In this document: positions 7,774-14,405 of the stretch, in pieces | Position numbering within the stretch: the stretch's first letter is position 1 | How the letters are laid out: each line of letters begins with the position of its first letter | Source: Bacteroidota bacterium | GTDB taxonomy: Bacteria > Bacteroidota > Bacteroidia > Chitinophagales > Saprospiraceae | Assembly: GCA_029573365.1 (NCBI GenBank) | Contig: JAKQGD010000621.1 | Span: 1 to 14,405 of the forward strand | Direction: 5' to 3' | DNA: 14,405 nucleotides | The notes under the pieces: model-generated | What the model was told of the DNA's origin: nothing | Database searches by the model: none | Seen by the model: the letters and a program-made list of their open reading frames with translations, nothing else | Program-made: the position numbers and the translations under genes

Positions 7774-9168
7774 TTACTTACTCCAGGGAAGATTGTTTAC
7801 AGCCCTTCCGATTTCAGTACCGTATCTGACACCTTCTTCAGCATCCATTCTGTAATGAACTCCAAGTGGAACCCTTGACCATGCATTTTCCAGTGCCATT
7901 TCAAAGAAACTGCTAAACGTCCTGGGATAACCTGAAAATTCGGCCCTGTTTTTATGGCAGTTGTCTGTCATCCCGTAAGAATATCCAAACACACTTGCCA
8001 AAGCTTCGGAAGCAGCTGAACCAAATGTGGCATGTCCTGAAGGGTAGGCAGGGAATGATGGGGAAATACCGTTGTCACCGGTAAGCGGGTTGTCAAGGTT
8101 TGGTTCCCAGGATGGATCTATTAGCCTTTTGATATAGGTTTCAGGCCTTTCGAGGTTGTATTTGTACTTGGAGTTCCAGCATCCTATAGCTGCATCATGC
8201 AGGGCTATTCCTACTTTTGCATTAGCAACAATGGCTTCAGACAGATTGGCCTTTTCGTTTTCATATACCTGATTGGCTATGGCTATAAACCTGGAAGGCG
8301 GGCTGAAAGTCAGTCCGAGGAGGTCGTCGCTCCAGAATTCGCCTACCCACTCAGTCTGATACGAAAGGCTGGGTGTGTTTTGCGACATTACTTCCAGTGC
8401 CTGTACATAAAGTGATGAACCTGGCTCTTCGCTGTAATTACCTACATAATAAGTGTAAGGTCTGCAAACTTTGAGGTCTTCCTTGATGGCCAAAGTCCTG
8501 CCTTTGCCCCAGTATGGAAACATGCCCTGACCAGGACCAGGAACAGTTGGCGTCCATGCACCTGGCTCACCAAGTCTGTCTTCCCAGTTGTTGTTTTTAA
8601 ACGGATCCTTGTAACCGTCGAAAGTAGCAGCATCGGTTTTCATCCAGTCCCAAAAGGCTGCAGCCACTGCTTCGCCATGGTTTTTGGATCTGAGGAACAC
8701 TTCTTGATTTACAGTTTCCTGAAAAAGTTTTTCATTTTTATTGGATAAAGCTGATATTTTGCTGTAAAGGCTGCTTTCCACTTCAGGGAAAAGCCTGCTG
8801 TAGAGGTAATTGTTTACGGCATTTACCACTGTAGGCCAGTGGTATTCCTGATTGGCAAAAGCACTGGGTACATTAAGACCGTTATACAATTTTGCAAGAG
8901 AAGCATTGGCAGGCATGCCTGATATACAAGCTTCATAATTGGCAAGTCCGACATATCCCAAAGCATTAGCAGTAGGACATGGTCGGTATCCCGCTGCATA
9001 TCTTTCAATCTCTAGCCACAGGTTGTTCCATTCCTGAACTGACTGACTGTCGTATTTATCAACGGATTTAAAAGTTGTTCCTCCTTCTTCAGTGATATCT
9101 TTTTTACATGAATGAAAAAGGGTCGCCACAACAATAAAGGCACTAAAAAGTAATAATAACCTTCTCAT
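7774..9168 (-). CDS. Vanadium-dependent haloperoxidase / PAP2 superfamily lipoprotein
   Basis: The 464-residue protein carries the full vanadate/phosphate-binding signature of this superfamily: KxxxxxxRP (Lys334, Arg341), PSGH (376-379) and SRxxxxxHxxxD (Ser431, Arg432, His438, Asp442). All active-site residues are present, with His379 as the acid-base residue and His438 as the vanadate or phosphoryl ligand. The length and the long helical N-terminal half fit vanadium haloperoxidase-like proteins rather than short membrane PAP2 phosphatases. The N-terminus MRRLLLLFSAFIVVA ends in HSC-KKD, so it is probably a lipoprotein exported across the inner membrane. The frame is open 20 codons further up to 9228, but that ATG overlaps the -7 box at 9226-9233 and would push the signal peptide inward, so 9168 is chosen. 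Substrate (halide oxidation versus phosphate ester hydrolysis) cannot be decided from sequence. It is monocistronic: own promoter and own terminator. Confidence 0.9.
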   Translation of the reverse strand: MRRLLLLFSAFIVVATLFHSCKKDITEEGGTTFKSVDKYDSQSVQEWNNLWLEIERYAAGYRPCPTANALGYVGLANYEACISGMPANASLAKLYNGLNVPSAFANQEYHWPTVVNAVNNYLYSRLFPEVESSLYSKISALSNKNEKLFQETVNQEVFLRSKNHGEAVAAAFWDWMKTDAATFDGYKDPFKNNNWEDRLGEPGAWTPTVPGPGQGMFPYWGKGRTLAIKEDLKVCRPYTYYVGNYSEEPGSSLYVQALEVMSQNTPSLSYQTEWVGEFWSDDLLGLTFSPPSRFIAIANQVYENEKANLSEAIVANAKVGIALHDAAIGCWNSKYKYNLERPETYIKRLIDPSWEPNLDNPLTGDNGISPSFPAYPSGHATFGSAASEALASVFGYSYGMTDNCHKNRAEFSGYPRTFSSFFEMALENAWSRVPLGVHYRMDAEEGVRYGTEIGRAVNNLPWSK

Positions 9169-9225
9169 TGGAATAAAATTTAAACGAAAATTCGAAATGT
9201 TTTGGATAAAATTGTAAAACAGGGA

Positions 9226-9256
9226 CAAAAATAGGTACTCGGTGGCACAGGAACAA
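9226..9256 (-). promoter_or_regulatory. Promoter of the haloperoxidase-type lipoprotein gene
   Basis: On the minus strand a TTG (9256-9254) is followed after 20 bases by TATTTTTG (9233-9226), an exact TAnnTTTG match with the expected -33/-7 spacing for Bacteroidota promoters. Transcription would start near 9219, leaving a leader of about 50 nt before the ATG at 9168. It is the most complete promoter in the window because both elements are present. Confidence 0.6.
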
Positions 9257-9344
9257 TAAAAATCAATGAAAATTTTGTATAATTTTTAGCAATTCAACAA
9301 CTTGTTTATTAATGTGTTACAAAACTTGCTTATATATATTTTGG

Positions 9345-9373
9345 TTTTACACATATGTATTGTCTGTGTAAAA
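9345..9373. repeat. Perfect inverted repeat, 9+11+9, in the argS upstream region
   Basis: TTTTACACA (9345-9353) and TGTGTAAAA (9365-9373) are perfect reverse complements separated by 11 bases. The centre-to-centre distance of 20 bases, about two helical turns, suits a dimeric DNA-binding protein. The repeat ends 46 bases before the argS -7 box and about 90 bases upstream of the haloperoxidase-type promoter, so it could act on either gene. A related string, TGTGTTACAAAA, lies at 9313-9324. A role as operator is inferred only from symmetry. Confidence 0.5.
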
Positions 9374-9391
9374 ATAAGCATTATGAACAGG

Positions 9392-9427
9392 TTTGGAGGC
9401 CGTTTTAGACTAATTGTCATAACTTTG
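9392..9427 (+). promoter_or_regulatory. Promoter of the argS-glnS pair
   Basis: TAACTTTG at 9420-9427 matches TAnnTTTG exactly; a TTTG at 9392-9395 may be the -33 element, though the 24-base spacer is a little long. The box ends 30 bases before the argS ATG, implying a leader of about 23 nt with no evident Shine-Dalgarno sequence. Confidence 0.5.
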
Positions 9428-9456
9428 GCTTTTTAAACTGATTTTTAATATACATT

Positions 9457-11301
9457 ATGGACCATCTGGTGGGCATTAGAAGAGACTTTGTCAGGTGTCT
9501 TGCCGAAAAATTTGGCTATAACACCACTCAAGACAATGTTCCAGTCAATGAAACAAGACGCGAGTTTTCCGGTGATTACACGTTTGTGCTCTTTCCTTAT
9601 GTCAAGGAACTTAGAAAATCTCCTGCGGAGCTAGGAGCAGTCATTGGAGACTGGCTGGTGGCCCATACCGACAATATCATTTCCTACCAAGTGGTGCAGG
9701 GATTCTTAAATGTCAGTATGTCAGATGGATTCTGGAAGCATACTCTTGACGATATCAGTTCCATTAAGGATTATGGAAGCAGTCCGGCTACCGGCGAAAA
9801 GGTGATAGTGGAGTTTTCTTCTCCTAATACCAATAAACCGCTGCATCTTGGCCACATAAGGAACATCCTGCTGGGCTGGTCGTGTGCCCGCATTCTGGAA
9901 GCCAACGGATACGATGTCATCAAAACACAGGTAATCAATGACCGCGGTATAGCCATTTGTAAGAGCATGCTTGCCTGGCAAAAGTTTGGTAACGGAGCCA
10001 CCCCCGAAAGTTTGCAAATCAAGGGAGACCATATGGTGGGGGATTACTATGTTTTATTCGAAAAGACATTCAGGACGGAATATGAAATGTGGCAGCAATC
10101 CGCTGAAGGTCAGGCCATTTACCAAAAACTCAAAAAGGCGGGGCAGGATACAGACTCCTTTTTTAAGGAATATAAAAACACCTATTTTAACGATTATAGT
10201 GTCATCGGCGGCGAAGCGAGGCAGATGCTGCTCGACTGGGAGGCCGGTAAGCCGGAAGTCAGGGCTCTGTGGCATCAGATGAATGGATGGGTGTACCGGG
10301 GTTTTGACGAAACGTATACAAAGTTGGGTGTGAGTTTTGACTGCGTGTATTACGAGTCAGAGACATATCTACTGGGTAAAAAAGCCATAGATGACGGATT
10401 GCAAAAAGGCATTTTTTATAGGCAGGATGACGGCAGCGTATGGGTAAACCTCGAGGATGTAGGCATGGACCGCAAAATTTTGTTGCGGAGCGACGGCACT
10501 TCCGTATACATGACTCAGGATATAGGTACTGCCCAAAAGAGATACGAAGACTACGGCATCCGCCGTATGGTTTACACTGTTGCTGATGAACAGGATTACC
10601 ACTTTAAGGTATTGTTTGAAATACTCAGAAGGATGGAGGAGCCCTATGCTGACGGACTTCATCATTTGTCATACGGCATGGTGGAGCTGCCCACAGGAAG
10701 GATGAAGTCACGTGAAGGTACCGTCGTAGACGCTGACGATCTGATAACAGAAGTCATAAGCGAAGTCAGGACCATTTCTGAGGAAAGAGGGGAGCTGGCT
10801 GCATTGCCAATAGAAGAACAGGAGCTGATACTCAGACAGATAGGTCTGGGGGCTCTGAAGTTTTTTATGATCAAGGTCCAACCCAGAAAAAGGATGATCT
10901 TTGACCCACGGGAATCAGTAGACATGCAAGGGCAGACAGGCCCTTATATACAAAATGCCGGAGTGCGTATAAAGTCTGTATTGCGTAAAGCAAACACTGA
11001 GACTGCGGGCTCTTACGATAAGTACTCAGATGTCAGTGAGCTGGAGAAAGCTCTGCTGAGACAACTGATACAGTTTCCACAGGTCGTCAAAGAAGCGGGC
11101 ATTAATTACGATCCTTCGGCTTTGGCCAATTATGCCTATCAGCTGGCCAGGGACTATCACAGATTTTATCACGAAGTCAGAATACTCAATGCCCCGGATG
11201 CGGCAGCTAAAAATTTTAGAATAGCCCTCAGCGGCCAGGTCGGCAGGGTGCTGGAAAAAGCCTTTTATCTATTGGGTATAGAAATGCCTGAAAGAATGTA
11301 A
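9457..11301 (+). CDS. argS: Arginyl-tRNA synthetase
   Basis: This class I synthetase attaches arginine to tRNA-Arg in the cytoplasm. The 614-residue protein is slightly longer than the usual 560-600. The N-terminal Add1 domain (about 1-115) is followed by the Rossmann core with the HIGH-type motif HLGH at 130-133 in the family context SPNTNKPLHLGHIRN. The KMSKS position is occupied by MKSR at 416-419 (GRMKSREGTVVDADDL), a form common in this family. The C-terminal DALR anticodon-binding domain begins near YIQNAGVRIKS (about 500-510), where many homologues have YIQYAHAR-like sequence, and ends the protein. The start is supported by the -7 box and by homology beginning within the first 15 residues. 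glnS follows after 31 bases without a terminator, so the two are probably one transcript. Confidence 0.97.
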   Translation: MDHLVGIRRDFVRCLAEKFGYNTTQDNVPVNETRREFSGDYTFVLFPYVKELRKSPAELGAVIGDWLVAHTDNIISYQVVQGFLNVSMSDGFWKHTLDDISSIKDYGSSPATGEKVIVEFSSPNTNKPLHLGHIRNILLGWSCARILEANGYDVIKTQVINDRGIAICKSMLAWQKFGNGATPESLQIKGDHMVGDYYVLFEKTFRTEYEMWQQSAEGQAIYQKLKKAGQDTDSFFKEYKNTYFNDYSVIGGEARQMLLDWEAGKPEVRALWHQMNGWVYRGFDETYTKLGVSFDCVYYESETYLLGKKAIDDGLQKGIFYRQDDGSVWVNLEDVGMDRKILLRSDGTSVYMTQDIGTAQKRYEDYGIRRMVYTVADEQDYHFKVLFEILRRMEEPYADGLHHLSYGMVELPTGRMKSREGTVVDADDLITEVISEVRTISEERGELAALPIEEQELILRQIGLGALKFFMIKVQPRKRMIFDPRESVDMQGQTGPYIQNAGVRIKSVLRKANTETAGSYDKYSDVSELEKALLRQLIQFPQVVKEAGINYDPSALANYAYQLARDYHRFYHEVRILNAPDAAAKNFRIALSGQVGRVLEKAFYLLGIEMPERM

Positions 11302-11332
11302 TCTATCAATTCATACAAGGAAAGTTTACAAC

Positions 11333-13006
11333 ATGGAAGAGAAAAGAGAATCCCTCAATTTTATAGAGCAGATCATAGAAGAAGATCTGGCCTCGTCCAA
11401 GCACAATGGCCGCATTTTGACCAGGTTTCCGCCGGAGCCTAATGGGTATCTGCATATAGGGCACGCCAAGGCAATCTGCATTAATTTTGAAACGGCAAAA
11501 AAGTACGGAGGAACCACCAACCTAAGGTTTGACGACACAAATCCCACCACTGAGGATACCGAATATGTCGACAATATCATGAAGGACATTAGATGGCTGG
11601 GATTTGACTGGAACGGCGAGGCTCTTTATGCTTCTGATTACTTCGGGCAGCTGTATCAGTATGCCGTCACTCTCATTAAAAAAGGCTTGGCTTATGTGGA
11701 TGACAGTACACCTGAGGAGATCGCAGCAATGAAAGGTACTCCGGGTGAGCCTGGCAAAGATAGTCCGTTTAAATCCCGGACAGTTGAAGAAAACCTGGAC
11801 TTGTTTGAAAGGATGAAAAACGGTGAATTTCCTGACGGTTCTAAGGTGCTGCGGGCCAATGTCGACATGACCTCGCCAAACATGCTGATGCGAGACCCCA
11901 TCATGTACCGCATCAAAAAAGAACAACACCACCGCACTGGTGGCGATTGGTGTATATACCCTATGTATGATTTTGCCCACGGTCAGTCCGATTCGATAGA
12001 AGGTATCACACATTCGCTGTGTTCACTGGAGTTTATACATCACAGGCCGCTATATGACTGGTTTATAGAAAAGCTGGAGATATTTCCAAGCAGGCAGATA
12101 GAGTTTGCAAGGATGAATGTAGAGTATATGATTACCTCGAAGCGTAAACTGCTGAAGCTGGTGAATGATAATTACGTAAGTGGCTGGGATGATCCTCGGA
12201 TGCCTACCATATCTGGTATGCGTCGCAGGGGATATCCTGCAGCAGCTATTCGCACTTTTTGCGATAAAGCGGGCGTGGCCCGCCGCGAAAATACCATCGA
12301 AATTAACCTCCTGGAGTCTTGTGTCAGAGATGAGCTTAACCGCACAGCTATGAGGGTCATGGTGGTGCTCGATCCTGTAAAACTGGTTATAACTAACTAT
12401 CCGGAAAACGAAATCGAGTACCTCGATGCAGAAAACAACCCTGAAGATCCTCAGGGTGGCCACAGAAAGATTGCCTTTGGCAGGGAGCTGTACATAGAAA
12501 GGGAGGACTTTATGGAAAACGCACCTCCTAAATATTTCAGGATGACTCCCGGAGCCGATGTGAGACTTAAGCACGCCTACATTCTTAGATGTACGGGTGC
12601 AGACCACGATGCCAATGGGGAGATAAGCACGATTTACGCCACATATTATCCTGAAAGCAGGTCAGGGCAGGATACTTCAGGCATCAAGCCAAAGGGTACC
12701 CTCCATTGGGTATGTGCCACTGATGCATTGGATTGTGAAGTCAGACTCTATGACAGATTGTTTATGGTACCTGATCCCGCAGGTGATGAGGAAAAGGATT
12801 TTCTGGAATTTTACAACAGAGAGTCGTTGAAGCAGGTGACACAAGCAAAAATGGAATCGGGACTGGCAGGTTGCAAAGATGGAGACCTGTTCCAGTTTTT
12901 ACGTCAGGGTTACTTTTGTGCCGATCCAGACAGCACCCCGGGCTATAAGGTTTTTAATAAAACAGTAGGGTTAAAAGACAGTTTTGCAAAGGAAGTTAAG
13001 GCTTGA
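11333..13006 (+). CDS. glnS: Glutaminyl-tRNA synthetase
   Basis: This class I synthetase makes Gln-tRNA-Gln directly, so the cell need not rely only on the Glu-tRNA amidotransferase route. The 557-residue protein has PPEPNGYLHIGHAK with the HIGH motif at 41-44. The FDDTNP segment, the HSLCSLEF stretch and WDDPRMPTISGMRRRGY distinguish GlnRS from GluRS. The KMSKS-type loop reads MITSKRKL at 266-273, where E. coli has VMSKRKL. The C-terminal beta-barrel anticodon-binding domains extend from about 340 to the end, with FNKTVGLKDS closing the protein as in the family. GlnRS in bacteria is generally regarded as acquired from eukaryotes. An AAGGAAAG sequence at 11317-11324, eight bases before the ATG, is the best Shine-Dalgarno-like site in the window. 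Its stop is only four bases from the end of the convergent regulator gene. Confidence 0.97.
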   Translation: MEEKRESLNFIEQIIEEDLASSKHNGRILTRFPPEPNGYLHIGHAKAICINFETAKKYGGTTNLRFDDTNPTTEDTEYVDNIMKDIRWLGFDWNGEALYASDYFGQLYQYAVTLIKKGLAYVDDSTPEEIAAMKGTPGEPGKDSPFKSRTVEENLDLFERMKNGEFPDGSKVLRANVDMTSPNMLMRDPIMYRIKKEQHHRTGGDWCIYPMYDFAHGQSDSIEGITHSLCSLEFIHHRPLYDWFIEKLEIFPSRQIEFARMNVEYMITSKRKLLKLVNDNYVSGWDDPRMPTISGMRRRGYPAAAIRTFCDKAGVARRENTIEINLLESCVRDELNRTAMRVMVVLDPVKLVITNYPENEIEYLDAENNPEDPQGGHRKIAFGRELYIEREDFMENAPPKYFRMTPGADVRLKHAYILRCTGADHDANGEISTIYATYYPESRSGQDTSGIKPKGTLHWVCATDALDCEVRLYDRLFMVPDPAGDEEKDFLEFYNRESLKQVTQAKMESGLAGCKDGDLFQFLRQGYFCADPDSTPGYKVFNKTVGLKDSFAKEVKA

Positions 13007-13010
13007 GATT

Positions 13011-13493
13011 TCAATCCATTTTTGTCAGGAACAAGGGTCTTGCCAGGGTCTCTTCCAACGAGATAAAGGTCTCAGTCCTTTGTATTCCATTGATGGTCTG
13101 AAGCTTTTGTGAGAGTATATCCCTAAGGTGCTCCGTGTCTTTGCATATTACCTTGGCAAATATACTATAGGTTCCTGTAGTGTAATGAGCATCGATAATT
13201 TCAGGGATTTTCATCAGTTCAGTTTTAACAAATTCATACATGTTTGATTTCTCCAGGTAGATCCCTAGAAATGCCGTTACGCCAAAACCCAGTAAACTGT
13301 AATCCAGCTCAGCACTGATGGCTTTTATCAGTTTTGCATCCATCAGTTTTTTTACCCTGGCATGAATGGCCCCCTGTGACATAAATAGTTTTTTGCCCAT
13401 ATCGGCATAGGACATTCTGGCGTCCTTGGCCAGTATGGTCAGGATTTTAGTGTCGGTCTCATCCAGTTCAAATTGGGCGGCCTTGTTGTTCAT
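13011..13493 (-). CDS. Lrp/AsnC family transcriptional regulator
   Basis: The 160-residue protein has the two-domain layout of Lrp/AsnC regulators. The N-terminal winged helix-turn-helix spans about residues 9-58 (LDETDTKILTILAKDARMSYADMGKKL, recognition helix around SQGAIHARVKKL). The C-terminal RAM ligand-binding/oligomerisation domain spans about 70-150 and includes the GTYSIFAKV strand and the closing TFISLEE. Family members bind amino acids and regulate amino acid metabolism or transport. The frame is open 15 codons further upstream to 13538, but that stretch is hydrophobic and unlike the family, whereas the ATG at 13493 places the helix-turn-helix at the usual position. Such genes are often autoregulated; inverted repeats at 13546-13569 and 13652-13667 lie in its upstream region. 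Which amino acid or target it serves cannot be told. Confidence 0.92.
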   Translation of the reverse strand: MNNKAAQFELDETDTKILTILAKDARMSYADMGKKLFMSQGAIHARVKKLMDAKLIKAISAELDYSLLGFGVTAFLGIYLEKSNMYEFVKTELMKIPEIIDAHYTTGTYSIFAKVICKDTEHLRDILSQKLQTINGIQRTETFISLEETLARPLFLTKMD

Positions 13494-13545
13494 TAATTTA
13501 ATTTTTACAAAGAAACAGCTTAAGTAGTAAAAAATCAAAATTGAG

Positions 13546-13569
13546 TAAATATTATTGCCGTAATATTTA
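13546..13569. repeat. Perfect inverted repeat, 9+6+9, upstream of the Lrp/AsnC gene
   Basis: TAAATATTA (13546-13554) and TAATATTTA (13561-13569) are exact reverse complements around a TTGCCG centre. The repeat is 53-76 bases upstream of the regulator ATG. Lrp/AsnC proteins bind AT-rich dyads and commonly repress their own genes, so an autoregulatory operator is plausible, but low-complexity AT sequence makes chance symmetry more likely than usual. Confidence 0.4.
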
Positions 13570-13651
13570 AAAATTTGGAATATAATTCAAGTAGAGTACA
13601 AAAATAAAAATAACATATAATAAAAACGTAATAATGTAGAATTATATACAA

Positions 13652-13667
13652 ATTTGTTGCAACAAAT
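13652..13667. repeat. Perfect 16-base palindrome, candidate operator
   Basis: ATTTGTTGCAACAAAT is fully symmetric without a spacer. It lies 159 bases upstream of the regulator ATG and 245 bases upstream of the protease start. The core TTGTTGCAACAA is not simple AT repeat, which makes it the least trivial dyad in this region. The binding protein is unknown; the neighbouring Lrp/AsnC regulator is one candidate. Confidence 0.45.
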
Positions 13668-13864
13668 ATTTAAGTGTTTAAAATTCAGGGACGAAAATTC
13701 TGTATATGTTGCGTGCAATTGAATGTAGTATGATAATTTGAAGGTTTATTTTTCGATTTTATGTTAAAATTTTCAATATGCTGCAAATCAGGATAGCTGC
13801 ATGAACTTTATTTTTGCTGTCCGTTTCTGAGTATAACGCAGAGACAAAAGCTCCCTGACAGCAG

Positions 13865-13900
13865 TTTGGCAGGAAATTGGCATATAAATTAATACATTTG
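13865..13900 (+). promoter_or_regulatory. Possible promoter of the S41 protease gene
   Basis: TACATTTG at 13893-13900 matches TAnnTTTG, and a TTTG at 13865-13868 lies 24 bases upstream, the same spacing as at argS. The box is only 12 bases before the ATG at 13912, so that start would have a leader of about 5 nt; with the second Met (13957) the leader would be about 50 nt. Confidence 0.4.
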
Positions 13901-13911
13901 AATATTTCAAA

Positions 13912-14405
13912 ATGCAGCAAGAGTCAGACAACGAATCCGGGACAACTTACAAGGTTATGCAACCCCTGCTTTTGGGGGCCTTTGTAGCTATAGGCATGAT
14001 GGTAGGATATAAGATGAACGACCTGCCACAGGTAAATCTTGTGGGAACGGAGGACCTGCCCATGGACAGCAGCCGTATGACTGGAAGAGTAGAGGAACTC
14101 ATTCGTTTTATTGACTCACGTTATGTGGAGGACCTGGACCAGGACATGCTTATAGACGAGGCACTTGACGGGGTCTTTTCCAGGCTCGACCCGCACTCAG
14201 TGTATATACCAAAATCAGAAGTACAGGATGTGGCGGATCAGATGGATGGCCATTACCATGGCATAGGTATAGAAAATATATTGATAGATGATACACTCTG
14301 TGTCACACGGATACTCAGTGGCGGGCCTGCTCAAAAGGCAGGATTGTTGGCATTTGACAAGATAATGGCCATAGACGGAAAGCCGATCACGGGCAAAGAG
14401 TCAGA
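13912..14405 (+). CDS. Carboxy-terminal processing protease (S41 family), N-terminal part, cut by window edge
   Basis: The first 164 codons of a tail-specific/C-terminal processing protease are present. A short polar N-terminus precedes a single membrane anchor (about residues 17-33, PLLLGAFVAIGMMVGY), so the enzyme is probably anchored in the inner membrane with its body in the periplasm. An N-terminal helical region with FIDSRYVEDLDQDMLIDEAL and the family hallmark LDPHSVYIP (about 92-100) follows, then the PDZ domain beginning HGIGIENILIDD and containing the ILSGGPAQKAGL loop (about 134-145). The catalytic Ser/Lys domain should lie beyond the window. The start at 13912 is preferred because homologues usually have 10-20 polar residues before the anchor, but Met16 (13957) cannot be excluded. 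It is divergent from the Lrp/AsnC regulator. CtpA-type naming is likely but not certain from this part alone. Confidence 0.9.
   Translation, partial: MQQESDNESGTTYKVMQPLLLGAFVAIGMMVGYKMNDLPQVNLVGTEDLPMDSSRMTGRVEELIRFIDSRYVEDLDQDMLIDEALDGVFSRLDPHSVYIPKSEVQDVADQMDGHYHGIGIENILIDDTLCVTRILSGGPAQKAGLLAFDKIMAIDGKPITGKES

Larger units (their letters stand above)
13494..13911. other. AT-rich intergenic region between the divergent regulator and protease genes
   Basis: I see no coding frame of meaningful length; the longest ATG-started frames I noticed are about 11 codons. It holds two inverted repeats listed separately, a possible minus-strand -7 box TATTTTTG (13606-13599, 106 bases before the regulator ATG, no clear -33), a plus-strand box next to the protease start, and an imperfect TTGGAATATAATTCAA dyad at 13575-13590. 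At 13815-13863, TGCTGTC and GACAGCA flank a smaller stem (13823-13829 with 13839-13845, one G-U pair). Confidence 0.6.

Noticed and set aside
13494..13911. Possible small protein gene in the AT-rich gap
   Set aside because: ATG-started frames noticed there are about 11 codons, with no supporting ribosome binding site or conservation evidence.
1..14405. Defence island, prophage, CRISPR array or mobile element
   Set aside because: No integrase, transposase, nuclease, reverse transcriptase, regularly spaced repeats or terminal repeats were seen; all sizeable genes are housekeeping, metabolic or envelope genes.

Overview
The window looks like a chromosomal segment from a member of the Bacteroidota. 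Several starts are preceded by the Bacteroidota-type -7 promoter box TAnnTTTG, Shine-Dalgarno sequences are mostly weak or absent, many exported proteins are predicted lipoproteins, and the gene families (methylmalonyl-CoA mutase, GlnRS, YwqK-like MORN lipoprotein, haloperoxidase-type lipoprotein, S41 protease) fit that phylum. A finer placement, for example Saprospiria, is only a guess. No tRNA, rRNA, CRISPR array, IS element, integrase or phage gene was seen. This is essentially housekeeping and metabolic DNA.

Layout: (1) 1-1332 (-), the first 444 codons of the methylmalonyl-CoA mutase large subunit, running off the left edge. (2) 1496-3355 (+), an ABC-F ATPase of Uup type, divergent from the mutase. 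(3) 3379-3840 (-), a small exported protein of unknown function, convergent with the ABC-F gene. (4) 3982-5907 (+), threonyl-tRNA synthetase as a single gene. (5) 5922-7698 (-), a three-gene block transcribed as lipoprotein, four-helix membrane protein, acyl-CoA thioesterase II; the last two overlap by 8 bases. (6) 7774-9168 (-), a predicted lipoprotein of the vanadium haloperoxidase/PAP2 superfamily with an intact active-site signature, its own promoter and a good intrinsic terminator. (7) 9457-13006 (+), an argS-glnS pair with a 31-base gap. (8) 13011-13493 (-), an Lrp/AsnC-type regulator convergent with glnS. (9) 13494-13911, a 418-base AT-rich intergenic region with several inverted repeats. 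(10) 13912-14405 (+), the start of a carboxy-terminal processing protease, running off the right edge.

Functionally the window combines translation (ThrRS, ArgRS, GlnRS and an ABC-F ATPase), acyl-CoA and propionate metabolism (mutase, thioesterase) and the cell envelope (two lipoproteins, an exported protein, a membrane protein, the S41 protease). I found no convincing new multi-gene system. The most noteworthy non-coding signals are an identical 30-base distance from the -7 box to the ATG in front of the ABC-F, thrS and argS genes; a 9+11+9 inverted repeat upstream of argS; and a perfect 16-base palindrome plus a 9-6-9 inverted repeat upstream of the Lrp-type gene.
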